Of a stretch of 57,403 nucleotides of DNA, positions 34,889-43,902 are shown one piece after another. The position numbers and the translations under genes are program-made. The stretch spans positions 1-57,403 of the IMG/VR virus record IMGVR_UViG_3300030099_008341, one strand, 5' to 3'. Numbering within the stretch: position 1 is the stretch's first letter; each line of letters opens with the position of its first letter. The notes under the pieces are model-generated. The model was not told the origin of the DNA and did no database searches. It saw only the letters and a list, made by a program, of their open reading frames with translations. Source of the stretch: a virus.

Positions 34889-36832
34889 GTGGCAGATGAT
34901 ATTATACCCATACAGCAAGCTTTAGAAGCGTTAACTGCTATGCAGCGTGCAGAAGGTCAAGCTGCACAAGATTACGATGCTGTTAATAACATTGGTAAGA
35001 ATGTTAATAATTCTTCTCTTTTTGGCGTTAAGAAAAAGGAAACAGTAAAAGCATCTTTAACATCAGCAGAAAGAGGCAGACTTAAAAATAGCACAGCTAT
35101 AGTTATTGCAGAATTTTTCAAATTAAAAAGTAGGTATGAAAAAGATACAAAACCTGATACTGTTATAAAGAGAAAACAAGCTGATGCTAAAAAAAGCACA
35201 GATCTTATGATGGGAAAAGGTGAAGGTGAAAGAGATGGTCAAAGTATTCTGGATTATATATCTGGTCTAATGGGATTGTTTGGTATTGGTGGTGCACTAG
35301 GTCGTCGTGGTTTATTAAAAATGCTTGGTGATTGGATCTGGAAGGGTATAAAATTTGGTGGTGATAAAATTTGGCAAGGATTAAAAAATGTAGGATCAGC
35401 GGCGTGGACTGCTATCAAAGCAGGATTTACTGGTGTAGGTAATTTCTTTAAAAATTTATATACTGGATTTAGAAATTCATCTTTCTGGAAAGGTTTTACG
35501 GGTGCTATTAATAGCGGCTTAGCATCTGCTAAAAACTTTATAATGTCTGCAAAAAATGCACTTGCAAGTGCATTATCTGCTGTAGGTACTGCTACAAAAA
35601 ATGCTCTCTCTGCAGCTGTAGCAGCACGACCTCCAAGACGACCAACACCAGCAAGAAGATCGCCGCCGAAGTCGAAGGGCCTTTTTGGAAAAATTGGTGA
35701 TTTTGCTGGCAAGGCTCTTAAAAGTGGTGGGGAGTTAATTGGTTCAGGTGCAAAATTTGTTGCTGATAAAGCTGTACAAGCTAAAGACTTTACTGTTAAA
35801 ACTGTAGCTAAGGGTAAAGATATTGTAGTTAAAGGAGCTAAGCTTGTTGGTGAGAAAGCTCTGCAGCCTGTCATGATGGTGATAAGAAAAGGATTTGAAA
35901 GTGTTATTGGTAAAGGAGGGGCAAATATAGCAAGATTTCTAGGAGGTACAGCTAGAAGAATTCCTATCATTGGACCAGCTATTGAAGGATTGTTTACAGC
36001 TGCTGATATAAAAAAGCTAAAAAAGAGACATTTAGAAGACCCAACTGGATTTTCTGCTAGTCAATTAAATGAAGCTGCTGGGCGAAGAGCTATAAAAGGT
36101 ATTACAGCGGCAATTGGTGCAGCAGGTGGTGCATTCTTAGGTGGTGTAGCTGGTGCAGCTTCTGGTCCATTTGCTTTCTTAGGCACACCTATAGGAGCAT
36201 TTTTAGGAGGGGTTAGTGGAGATCTCTTAGGTCGCTTTATTGGTGATTTGCTTAGCACATATATAGTACCAGATTCTGCAAAACTATCAATTGGTAGATT
36301 ATTTACAGGCGTTGAGGATAGGAAAATGCCTACAGAATTACAAGACTTTATTATCCAACGTGGAGTTGTTACTCCGTTTAGCGAAAAAGATGTTGTTATG
36401 GGTATGAAGCCGGGCGGAGCTATTGGCGAGTTTCTTGGTGAAACTGGTAATAGTATAAAAAATTTAATAAACGAAGTAAGACAACCAAAACGTCATACTA
36501 CTGTTAGTCAAATATTTAGTGACCCATTTTTAACAGCAAATGGAAATTCAAAAGCTTTAACACTTAGTAACGCTTTAGGAAGATTACAAGTAAAAGCAAT
36601 TGGTGTATCAAACAACCATTTAGCCCAACTTGTACAACTTACCCAATTATTAGTCAAAAAGCCAGCCGGGGGTAGTGTTGGCGGTTCAGGTAATACTATA
36701 CTCAATGTATCACAGCCATCAGATTCTATACCCGGAACGCAAGGAGATCCAACAGGTCCAGAATTTGCTGATAGTCGAACTGAGTTTTATAATTCCGCTT
36801 ATAGTATGCATACACCCGGTACTCTGACATAA
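34889..36832 (+). CDS. tail tape measure-like protein (647 aa)
   Basis: The protein is Ala/Gly/Lys-rich with repeated Trp/Phe motifs (IWKGIKFGGDKIWQGLKNVG, then AAWTAIKAG). A basic Pro/Arg segment lies near residue 250 (ARPPRRPTPARRSPPKSK), and Gly-rich hydrophobic stretches that could insert in membranes lie near 405-455 (AAGGAFLGGVAGAASG). It is in the tape-measure position between the hub-assembly genes and the gp48-like cap gene. In T4 this role is held by gp29 (590 residues). The start is GTG, fixed by the late promoter. Confidence 0.75.
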   Translation: MADDIIPIQQALEALTAMQRAEGQAAQDYDAVNNIGKNVNNSSLFGVKKKETVKASLTSAERGRLKNSTAIVIAEFFKLKSRYEKDTKPDTVIKRKQADAKKSTDLMMGKGEGERDGQSILDYISGLMGLFGIGGALGRRGLLKMLGDWIWKGIKFGGDKIWQGLKNVGSAAWTAIKAGFTGVGNFFKNLYTGFRNSSFWKGFTGAINSGLASAKNFIMSAKNALASALSAVGTATKNALSAAVAARPPRRPTPARRSPPKSKGLFGKIGDFAGKALKSGGELIGSGAKFVADKAVQAKDFTVKTVAKGKDIVVKGAKLVGEKALQPVMMVIRKGFESVIGKGGANIARFLGGTARRIPIIGPAIEGLFTAADIKKLKKRHLEDPTGFSASQLNEAAGRRAIKGITAAIGAAGGAFLGGVAGAASGPFAFLGTPIGAFLGGVSGDLLGRFIGDLLSTYIVPDSAKLSIGRLFTGVEDRKMPTELQDFIIQRGVVTPFSEKDVVMGMKPGGAIGEFLGETGNSIKNLINEVRQPKRHTTVSQIFSDPFLTANGNSKALTLSNALGRLQVKAIGVSNNHLAQLVQLTQLLVKKPAGGSVGGSGNTILNVSQPSDSIPGTQGDPTGPEFADSRTEFYNSAYSMHTPGTLT

Positions 36833-36840
36833 ATATTATT
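36830..36840 (+). promoter_or_regulatory. late-type promoter (TAAATA + 5 nt + ATG)
   Basis: TAAATA (36830-36835) and TTATT precede the ATG at 36841 and overlap the stop of the tape-measure gene. Confidence 0.55.
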
Positions 36841-37968
36841 ATGCCGGTTGATTCGGATATAGTTAGAAATTATGACTGGACCTCTGTTCCAAGAAACTCA
36901 GCTTTGAGGGAAGAGGCGCCAGTAGCTATATGTACGGCGCATACACTTAATAGTAATCAATTGCAACAATTTGTTCAAGGTTATATGAATACTGTTCGAT
37001 TCACGGATACAGTTGGTGATGATGGTATTGCTTTTTATAAAGGTCTTTATCAAGGAGGAGAAATAATTGATACATTCTTTTTTCCTTTTTTTACAGATGA
37101 TTTTCGAGCATTTAGTAATGAATATTCTGATTCCTTTTCCCCTATAAGTCAGCGAGGAGCGCGTATGGTAGGTGCAGAAATAATTGAAAACTTGGCTGGT
37201 GCAGGAGAAAAATTAATCGGTGGTGGAGCTGCTTTAGGAAAAGGTCTTTTATCTGTTGGTGCTGGTTTAGTTGAAGGTGTAAAATCTTTAAGTGATACAA
37301 CAGCTGATCAGACTATGATTGGGGGGATGGGTAGGCTTGGATCATTTTTAAATGACCTAGGTAGTAAAGCAGCAACTATGCAAGGTCAAATGGCAGGTAC
37401 AAAATCGATAGGTGCACCTGGATCATTTATTGAAACGCCAAAATTCTATCAATATGCTAACACTGATCAAGGGTTACAAATATCATTTGCTTTATCTAAT
37501 ACATTAAATGATGACGCACCTCTAAAAAATGCTGAGTTTATAAAAGAGTTTACTATTATAAATAGACCTAGACGAGAAGGACCGTTAGGTATGACCTTCC
37601 CAGCAATCTATCATATTGAAGTACCTGGATTAAGATATATAGAATGGGCTTACTTAGAAAATTTTGGCATATCAATGTTAGGTCAAAGAAGAAAAATTAA
37701 CGATGTTATAATTCCTGAAGCTTATATTATAACATTAAACTTTATATCATTAACAATTGAGCCGGCTAACTTTATGAAATTTGTACAAACACCAAGTCAA
37801 AGTGGAGTTGAGTATGAACGTGAAAGGGCTGCAGCTTTAGGTCAACTGAGAGAGCAGTTTGAGACAGGTGAGAATTTTGTAGGACCACCATCAAATTTCT
37901 CACCTCAAACTTTAGCTAATGAAAATTCCCAATTATTAAGACAAAGAAATGAAAGGTTTGGAAGATAA
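36841..37968 (+). CDS. baseplate tail tube cap, gp48-like (375 aa)
   Basis: The C-terminal half has the tube-fold pattern of gp48: ISFALSNTLND, EFTIINRPRREGP, FPAIYHIEVPGLRYIEWAYL and YIITLNFISLTIEPANFM. A Gly/Ala-rich middle (about 115-180) is likely flexible or helical. It would cap the hub and start tube growth. Its stop codon shares a base with the start of the gp53-like gene. Confidence 0.75.
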   Translation: MPVDSDIVRNYDWTSVPRNSALREEAPVAICTAHTLNSNQLQQFVQGYMNTVRFTDTVGDDGIAFYKGLYQGGEIIDTFFFPFFTDDFRAFSNEYSDSFSPISQRGARMVGAEIIENLAGAGEKLIGGGAALGKGLLSVGAGLVEGVKSLSDTTADQTMIGGMGRLGSFLNDLGSKAATMQGQMAGTKSIGAPGSFIETPKFYQYANTDQGLQISFALSNTLNDDAPLKNAEFIKEFTIINRPRREGPLGMTFPAIYHIEVPGLRYIEWAYLENFGISMLGQRRKINDVIIPEAYIITLNFISLTIEPANFMKFVQTPSQSGVEYERERAAALGQLREQFETGENFVGPPSNFSPQTLANENSQLLRQRNERFGR

Positions 37969-38375
37969 TGAGTTTAACAGGTACAACAGGTAAATATCAA
38001 AACCAAATTGAGGAGCTAGAAACCCTTCCTGTTTCTCGTTATGAAAGGATATTTCGTATATTTACAGAGAGTAAGCAAGGGAAAGAATTTTATTTTTATA
38101 ACATACTAAATAAGATAGAGTTTCCAGATAATATAGATCCAGATTTACTTGATACGCATATTGTTAAATCACGTGAACCTCTTACAACAACATCATTTAA
38201 TTTATATGGCGATATCGATAGTTGGTGGATAATATACTTATTAAACAAACCTCTTCTTAATAATTTATTTTATGCTGAAGGTGGGATGCAATTAAAATTT
38301 ATTAAGAAAAACGAAAGAGGTTTAATCTATCAACAAATTACGGAAACTACTGTTTTTAGTGACAGGCACTTTTAA
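37968..38375 (+). CDS. baseplate wedge protein, gp53-like (135 aa)
   Basis: The segments YERIFRIF, FYNILNKIEFPDNID and DIDSWWIIYLLN match the gp53 LysM-like wedge family, in which the WW-x-IY-x-LN motif is typical. Size fits a compact member (T4 gp53 is 196 residues). GGAAG precedes the ATG by a few bases, one of the few Shine-Dalgarno-like sites here. It is coupled to both neighbours. Confidence 0.8.
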   Translation: MSLTGTTGKYQNQIEELETLPVSRYERIFRIFTESKQGKEFYFYNILNKIEFPDNIDPDLLDTHIVKSREPLTTTSFNLYGDIDSWWIIYLLNKPLLNNLFYAEGGMQLKFIKKNERGLIYQQITETTVFSDRHF

Positions 38376-39766
38376 TGAAACCAGGTAAAGACATTTATCC
38401 TATTAATGGAAGTGAGTTTTTCTGTAAATTTAATCTCACAGGACCGAGTATTGATCCAGACAAGCCAGGGGAAATTAACTTTACAAAAGCAGCAGTTCAA
38501 ACATTTGAATTAGAGGAAAACTTTTTTGAACCATTTGCTAATGCAAGTGTTACTGTTAATAATCCATTTGATTTTGTAGAGAATAATGTATTTACAAGAG
38601 GTGATGGTAGAGATACTTTTTCTATTACGTTGTTTAATAATCTAGATAAGAGACCAAAAGATGAAATAAAATTAGAATATGATTTTGTTATAGTTAACGA
38701 GAATAACAGTGTTTCAAAAACTGATAGATCAAATAATTTTAAGACGTATACGTTAGTAGAAAAAAATTATTTTAAATTAAATGAGCAGATTCCATATGGA
38801 AAAAGGTATGGTGGTGGTGGTAGAGGTGGTACGGGAGTTGCTGTTGGTGATATGATAAAAGAAATTCTAGAAGATGTTCTTGAATCAGATATTGTAGATT
38901 TAGAAAATTGGGAGCCTGGTGATATGATAATAGATAACTTTCCAGAATATATAATACCTCCAAGAACATTTAGATATTCAGATTTAATTAGATATTTGTT
39001 AAGAATTTATTATTTCATTGATGGTAATTTACCTTGTCAAGCAATGTTAACATTTGATAGAGTTAAGAAAAAGTATCAATTACGACCTATTAGTAAAATT
39101 TTTGGACAAAATTCTAAACTAACGCAAGAAGCTTTTGGTATTGGTGATTTAACTAATATAAAGAATGAAGGAACTGTTGGCAGTAATCCAATAGATGAAA
39201 AAGTTCCAGTAAATGAATATACTAATGCTTTAAAAAATACAAATTTTACAACACCTATGGTAACTTGGAGTAATGAATTTTTTACTAACTACACTATTTC
39301 AACTACTGATAGAGTATTAGGTACAGAAGTACAAGAGTTAATGACAATTAAAGATATAAAAGACGATTGGACAAAATCTTATGTAGATGTTTTTAAGTGT
39401 GTCGGTGGTAAACCAGAACCATTTTTACCTATTAATCAAAGTAAAGCTGATATTTTTAAACCATTTGCTCTTCCGTTTAAGCCCGAACATGTTAGAAATA
39501 TTGCAAAAGCTCAAATGGTATCTAATTTAACATTTTATAATTTACAGCTAGCAATTGATAATATAGGAGATACAGCTAGAAAAGCTGGTAAATTTATAGA
39601 TATTTTTAAGAGAAATAACGATGAGGAAATTGTAGATAAGAAGCTATTAGGTAGATGGTTTGTTACGAAAGTAAGGCATTTATTTAATAGAGATAGATAT
39701 TATAATGTAATATCTTGTATTAAGACATGTGTCGGGCCAGGTCAAGAAATAAAAGATGTAAAATAA
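38375..39766 (+). CDS. baseplate hub protein, gp27-like (463 aa)
   Basis: The N-terminus (SEFFCKFNLTG), the central strand pattern with ASVTVNNPFDFVENN and the C-terminal KKLLGRWFVTKVRHLF with VISCIKTCVG fit the hub protein that forms the trimeric ring at the tail tip (gp27). Position after gp53 supports this. It also has a Gly-rich loop at about 145-158 (YGGGGRGGTG). Assignment is by pattern and position. Confidence 0.65.
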   Translation: MKPGKDIYPINGSEFFCKFNLTGPSIDPDKPGEINFTKAAVQTFELEENFFEPFANASVTVNNPFDFVENNVFTRGDGRDTFSITLFNNLDKRPKDEIKLEYDFVIVNENNSVSKTDRSNNFKTYTLVEKNYFKLNEQIPYGKRYGGGGRGGTGVAVGDMIKEILEDVLESDIVDLENWEPGDMIIDNFPEYIIPPRTFRYSDLIRYLLRIYYFIDGNLPCQAMLTFDRVKKKYQLRPISKIFGQNSKLTQEAFGIGDLTNIKNEGTVGSNPIDEKVPVNEYTNALKNTNFTTPMVTWSNEFFTNYTISTTDRVLGTEVQELMTIKDIKDDWTKSYVDVFKCVGGKPEPFLPINQSKADIFKPFALPFKPEHVRNIAKAQMVSNLTFYNLQLAIDNIGDTARKAGKFIDIFKRNNDEEIVDKKLLGRWFVTKVRHLFNRDRYYNVISCIKTCVGPGQEIKDVK

Positions 39767-39770
39767 TAAA

Positions 39771-41087
39771 ATGGCTATTTGTAATAAAAGTGTTGAAACA
39801 TTAAGAGCTTTAGAACTTACTAAAGATCAATTTACATCTATAATAGAAACAGATTGTAAAGATCAAGATAGAGGTCCAATTCTCGGCTATACGTTTTCAG
39901 AAAAAGATAAAGAGCTTTGCGAATCATTTAAAAAGGTATATCAGCTAGGCTTTAATCAGTTACGTATTTTTGTTGACGATCTTATAAAAGGTAATCCTGA
40001 AATAGATGAACAAGCAGCATTATATTATATAAGATTACTATATAATGGACCATTTACAAATCAAGTAGCAGTATACGCACAAAATCCATATAGAGGATTA
40101 GGAAGAGAACAAAATTGCTTTTTTCCTTCGCCTGATATTATGGCTTGTTTAGCTAATACCGTACAGCAAAATGCTGGGGTATCTGCATATTATGGTTCAT
40201 CTAGTGACATATCAACAAATTTAACTAAAAAGACACCAGCGTTTATAAGAAGAAATCTTAATACTTGTCAAAGAACATGTTCAGATGTGTTTAATTATAA
40301 TTCAGAAAGCGCTATATATAGTGATAACACTTTACCGTATATTGATAAACGTACAGTAGAGCGAGTTAATAGTGAATATCTAGGTGAATATGCATCATCT
40401 ACAATTGCTGTTGGTAATCTAATGCTTAAAGATATAAAGTTTAGTAACGTGCTCCGTGGTATTGCCGACTCAATAATACAGTTAGTAGAAAGTTATCTTG
40501 GTCCTGATGCATTTAGATTGTTTAATTATAAAAGAGATATAAACTTTTTTGATCCAGAACAAAATATTTCAAAAACAGAAAATGGTAAAGTCTGTAAGTC
40601 ATTTCTAATATTAAAGAAAGCATTTGATGAGCAAGGAAATGAATATATTGATGAAGAGTGTGTTGAAGTATGCTGTAGTTGTTGTTGTGGTCCTTCCGTG
40701 CCTGATTTTGGTTTAACTATATCTACTGCATCAGGGTCTTTCGATTTATATACTGTAGCTGGTCAAGGAGGTAGTGGAAATAATCCAAAAGAAAATAAAA
40801 ATATTGGTGGTACACAATTGACGCCACCAGAAACAGCAATTGATCGACTTGGTACTTTCCCTGGAGTTTTAAATGTAACTACTTTTACAAATCCACAGAG
40901 CGCCTCTAATAAAACATTAGAAATAACTAATGGTGCTTTATCAGGGTCACATTCTCATCCAACAAGTACTGGTGGTACTGTATGGATGCCTTTCCCTACA
41001 ATGGAAGAGTTTGAAGATTATCTAGCGCAACTTAAAGAAAGAGATATATGCGCTGATGAAGAAGGATGTAATTCTCTTAATTTTTAA
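39771..41087 (+). CDS. Cys-cluster structural protein (438 aa)
   Basis: The protein starts MAICNKSVETLRALELTKD. Near residue 303 it has a remarkable cluster, CVEVCCSCCCGP, with six Cys within eight residues. The C-terminal part carries SGSHSHPTSTGGTVWMPFP, similar to the collar/H-x-H metal-binding tips of fibres. Because it follows the hub gene it may be a tail-tip spike or baseplate component. Iron or zinc binding by the Cys and His clusters is possible but unproven. No family is recognised. Confidence 0.55.
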   Translation: MAICNKSVETLRALELTKDQFTSIIETDCKDQDRGPILGYTFSEKDKELCESFKKVYQLGFNQLRIFVDDLIKGNPEIDEQAALYYIRLLYNGPFTNQVAVYAQNPYRGLGREQNCFFPSPDIMACLANTVQQNAGVSAYYGSSSDISTNLTKKTPAFIRRNLNTCQRTCSDVFNYNSESAIYSDNTLPYIDKRTVERVNSEYLGEYASSTIAVGNLMLKDIKFSNVLRGIADSIIQLVESYLGPDAFRLFNYKRDINFFDPEQNISKTENGKVCKSFLILKKAFDEQGNEYIDEECVEVCCSCCCGPSVPDFGLTISTASGSFDLYTVAGQGGSGNNPKENKNIGGTQLTPPETAIDRLGTFPGVLNVTTFTNPQSASNKTLEITNGALSGSHSHPTSTGGTVWMPFPTMEEFEDYLAQLKERDICADEEGCNSLNF

Positions 41088-41530
41088 ACATCAATAACAT
41101 CATCATCTTTTTCAACTAAAGCTTTCATTATATCGTCACGTGATAATAACATTTTAGTTTGATTATCAGCCATAGTTATTCTTTCTTTAGATTCAACATC
41201 CATACGCTTTACTTCTTTTTGAGTATCGTTTCTTTCATTTGAACTATGGAGCTTTTGTAAAGTATCTATTGAACCGGCAGTTGCTTTAATAACTTCAGCT
41301 AAAGCAGCTACATCTCTATTTTCCGGAGCTGATGAAATATAATCATTGACGTTATCGACAATCTCGAGAGATTTAGTAACTAATTTTCCTGAAGATTTTA
41401 AGATAAATTCTTCTAAGTTATCTCTATCAATAGAGATTTCTTCATTTTGAAATGATTGTACAGTTTTCTTATTGCCCTTTATTTGAGCAATAATATCGTT
41501 AACTGCTTCATCTAGCTCGTCTTCAGCCAT
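41084..41530 (-). CDS. putative small terminase, gp16-like (148 aa)
   Basis: The protein is helical and acidic. The segment APENRDVAALAEVIKATAGS followed by IDTLQKLHSSNER resembles the central helices of T4-like gp16, where a similar (A-x-R...E...L-K-L-H) pattern occurs. It would recognise DNA for packaging with the large terminase. A late-type TAAATA is found eight bases before its ATG. It converges on and overlaps the stop of the Cys-cluster gene by four bases. The call depends on the motif only. Confidence 0.5.
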   Translation of the reverse strand: MAEDELDEAVNDIIAQIKGNKKTVQSFQNEEISIDRDNLEEFILKSSGKLVTKSLEIVDNVNDYISSAPENRDVAALAEVIKATAGSIDTLQKLHSSNERNDTQKEVKRMDVESKERITMADNQTKMLLSRDDIMKALVEKDDDVIDV

Positions 41531-41544
41531 TACACATATATTTA
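41531..41544 (-). promoter_or_regulatory. late-type promoter (TAAATA + 8 nt + ATG)
   Basis: TAAATA (41539-41544) precedes the ATG at 41530 with a longer gap than usual. Confidence 0.4.
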
Positions 41545-41587
41545 ATCTACTCTTGAATTTTCTACAACATATATTATCATTAGGTAT

Positions 41588-42010
41588 ATGATATTGAAAT
41601 TTAAGAAGCTTACTGATAATGCAGTTTTACCTTCTAAAAACCATAAGGATGATACTGGATTAGATGTAACGTGTGTAGAAGATAAAGTTATTCCTGCTAA
41701 GGGATCTGCTGTAATTGATGTAGGTTTAAAGTTTGCTTATATTGAACCTGGTTTTTGGGTAAGAATAGAAGGTAGATCAGGTTTAGGATTTAAGCATGGC
41801 ATTTTACCTCACCCTGGTATTATTGATAGTGGATATAGAGGTAGTGCTGGAATTAAGCTTTATAACTTAACTAATACTGATTATGAAATTAAAGCTGGTG
41901 ATAGAATTGCACAGTTTGTAGTTTATAATAATCATGAAGTTAAAGTTATTGAAGGTGAAATTGAAAATTCTCTTCGTGGTGAAAAAGGCTTTGGTTCATC
42001 TGGTAAATAA
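41588..42010 (+). CDS. dut: dUTPase (140 aa)
   Basis: Trimeric dUTP pyrophosphatase converts dUTP to dUMP, keeping uracil out of DNA and feeding dTMP synthesis. All five motifs are visible: DTGLDVT (1), EGRSGLGFKHG (2), PGIIDSGYRG (3), AGDRIAQFV (4) and RGEKGFGSSGK (5). Motif 1 has T in place of the usual A before G-x-D. Length is normal. Its stop is two bases from the clamp loader start. Confidence 0.95.
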   Translation: MILKFKKLTDNAVLPSKNHKDDTGLDVTCVEDKVIPAKGSAVIDVGLKFAYIEPGFWVRIEGRSGLGFKHGILPHPGIIDSGYRGSAGIKLYNLTNTDYEIKAGDRIAQFVVYNNHEVKVIEGEIENSLRGEKGFGSSGK

Positions 42011-42012
42011 TT

Positions 42013-42933
42013 ATGATTGATTTTGATAAAATTTGGGTTGAAAAGTATCGACCGAAGACGCTAAATGATGTTATCTTAGATGAAGAGACATTAAGAGTAG
42101 TTAAAGAGTATAAGAATGAAATTCCTAATCTTCTTTTTGTTGGTAATCCTGGTACTGGCAAAACCACCCTTGCTAGAGTTATTGTTAACGATATACTCGG
42201 ATGTAATTATCTTTATATTAATGCTTCTGATGAGTCTGGTATCGATACTATTCGACATAATATCACTAATTTTGCTCAAACTAAATCTTTTGACGGTGGC
42301 ATTAAAGTAGTAATTTTAGATGAAGGTGATGGATTAACTGCTCAAGCGCAAGCTGCGTTGCGTAATACTATGGAAACATTTGCTAAGTATTGCAGATTTA
42401 TTATTACTGCTAACTATAAGCATAAAATTATTCCTGCCTTGCAGTCTAGATGTCAGTCACTAACTATTAAGCCGGTTGTTGAACTAGCAGTTAAAAGATG
42501 TTATCTTATTCTTAAAAATGAAAACGTTAATGTACCTGAAGAACAAAAGAAAAAATTTGTACAACTCGTCAAGCGTCACTTCCCCGATCTTCGGAAAACG
42601 ATCAACGAACTCCAGAAAAACGTTATTGATTCAGAGCTGTGTATTACTAGCATTGTTAGTGATAGCGAGTTGCTCGAAACAATCTACAGAAAAATAAGTT
42701 CTAAAAAATGCCTTGAGGCGAGGAGATACTTGATAGAAAATGAAGATAGGTTTCAAGGTGATTATGATACTTTACTAAGTAACTACTTAAACTTTATCTA
42801 CTCTGCAAATATTGACGATATTAAAAAGAAAGAGATGATTGCTATTATCGCAGATCATCTCTATAAAAGTGCGTTTGTTGTAGATAAAGAAATTAACGCC
42901 TTTGCGTGTCTAGTAAATCTAGAAAAAGTTTAA
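42013..42933 (+). CDS. sliding clamp loader large subunit, gp44-like (306 aa)
   Basis: This AAA+ protein loads the sliding clamp on primed DNA. It begins WVEKYRPKTLNDVI, then has Walker A GNPGTGKT (44-51), Walker B VVILDEGD (99-106), a sensor 1 segment FIITANY and the arginine-finger SRC motif (145-147), followed by the C-terminal collar. The pattern is that of gp44 and RFC small subunits. No gp62 partner or clamp gene is seen in the window. A TAAATA lies three bases from the start. Confidence 0.92.
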   Translation: MIDFDKIWVEKYRPKTLNDVILDEETLRVVKEYKNEIPNLLFVGNPGTGKTTLARVIVNDILGCNYLYINASDESGIDTIRHNITNFAQTKSFDGGIKVVILDEGDGLTAQAQAALRNTMETFAKYCRFIITANYKHKIIPALQSRCQSLTIKPVVELAVKRCYLILKNENVNVPEEQKKKFVQLVKRHFPDLRKTINELQKNVIDSELCITSIVSDSELLETIYRKISSKKCLEARRYLIENEDRFQGDYDTLLSNYLNFIYSANIDDIKKKEMIAIIADHLYKSAFVVDKEINAFACLVNLEKV

Positions 42934-43526
42934 GCTTTTTTAAGATCAGACAAATACTGATTTGTGTATGATGTTACAGCAGGAGATGGCGTTGCTGGGT
43001 CACTTGGAATATCAGTATTTTGCTTAGGTAAAGATCTTTCGGTTGGAGAAAGATCGTGAGGCTCGAGCCCGCCTCTATCAGTCCTATTTGCTCGCATCTC
43101 TTCGTCTTCTACATACTCTTCAGGCTTGATAGTTACAGTACTCTTTCTCTTAAGAGCGTCTGGTATAGGCAAAAGATTAGGCGCGTATTGTATAGCATGG
43201 CCCATCGTACCAGGTACAGTTACGTAGTGTGAATATCTTCCACCGCCCTCATCGAGAGCAAGATTTAAATTTACATGTAGGGAAGATTGTTGCGAGCTGG
43301 CCGGGAAGCGCGTCGGAGCAGTATCTTTTATTCCTGTAACTCTAATATGCAGACCTGAGTCTATCATTTTAGTAATAAGATCTTTTGTAGCTTTACCTAA
43401 TGCTTTATAACATTCCATTGATTGGTAATCATCATTAAACTTAAAAACGTCACCTACGAGAAAGCCTCCACGCTCATACCTTCTCATATACGATTCATGT
43501 AAACTTACAAACTTTTTTTCGGCCAT
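42930..43526 (-). CDS. hypothetical late protein (198 aa)
   Basis: I start at 43526 (MAEKKFVSLHESYMRRYE) since a late promoter lies five bases upstream. The N-terminal half has FLVGDVFKFND, a KALGKATKDLITKMIDSG helix and a HVNLNLALDEGGG strand; the C-terminal 60 residues are Pro/Ser-rich and probably disordered. It ends inside the stop of the clamp loader gene. No family is recognised. Confidence 0.65.
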   Translation of the reverse strand: MAEKKFVSLHESYMRRYERGGFLVGDVFKFNDDYQSMECYKALGKATKDLITKMIDSGLHIRVTGIKDTAPTRFPASSQQSSLHVNLNLALDEGGGRYSHYVTVPGTMGHAIQYAPNLLPIPDALKRKSTVTIKPEEYVEDEEMRANRTDRGGLEPHDLSPTERSLPKQNTDIPSDPATPSPAVTSYTNQYLSDLKKA

Positions 43527-43537
43527 AATATTATTTA
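43527..43537 (-). promoter_or_regulatory. late-type promoter (ATAAATA + 5 nt + ATG)
   Basis: TAAATA (43532-43537) and ATATT precede the ATG at 43526. Confidence 0.55.
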
Positions 43538-43564
43538 TGCCAGCTTGCAAAGAATCATACAGTT

Positions 43565-43849
43565 TTAGCTATCTTTAAGAAAGAAACGTAAAGTATGATA
43601 AGCTTGGAAGATTTCAATATCTTCTTCATCTACTGGTCCTAAACTTTCTTTAAGTTGAAACGAATGAGAAGTATTAACATCTTTTTCTATAATCCAACGA
43701 CTGTTTCCGTCATCGTGTAGTTCAGCCGTAACCTTGCCTTCATTAGGATGAGGAAGCTTTAGCTTTTTATGAACTTCTACTTCAAGAGTATTAAGAATAT
43801 CTTTAAAAGAAACATCAACCTTTACATCAGCTTTACCAATTAACTCCAT
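43565..43849 (-). CDS. hypothetical protein (94 aa)
   Basis: The product begins MELIGKADVKVDVSFKDIL and alternates beta-strand-like and helical segments (EVEVHKKLKLPHPNEGKV, then IEIFQAYHTLRFFLKD). It is preceded by an early-type promoter, the only clear one inside the late structural region. No family is recognised. Confidence 0.65.
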   Translation of the reverse strand: MELIGKADVKVDVSFKDILNTLEVEVHKKLKLPHPNEGKVTAELHDDGNSRWIIEKDVNTSHSFQLKESLGPVDEEDIEIFQAYHTLRFFLKDS

Positions 43850-43872
43850 ACGTAATTATATTATAGTTCCTT
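43850..43872 (-). promoter_or_regulatory. early-type promoter (AAGGAACT / TATAAT)
   Basis: AAGGAACT, ATAA, TATAAT and TACGT precede the ATG at 43849. It is divergent from the late promoter at 43891. Confidence 0.6.
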
Positions 43873-43890
43873 AATCCTGATATGCTACAT

Positions 43891-43902
43891 TAAATATTGT
43901 AA
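43891..43902 (+). promoter_or_regulatory. late-type promoter (TAAATA + 6 nt + ATG)
   Basis: TAAATA (43891-43896) and TTGTAA precede the ATG at 43903. Confidence 0.55.

Noticed and set aside
35254-35970. Antisense open frame of 238 codons in the tape-measure gene
   Set aside because: It is long, but is a reversed image of Ala/Gly/Lys-rich coding sequence, with no promoter or recognisable domain; the sense frame fits position and composition.
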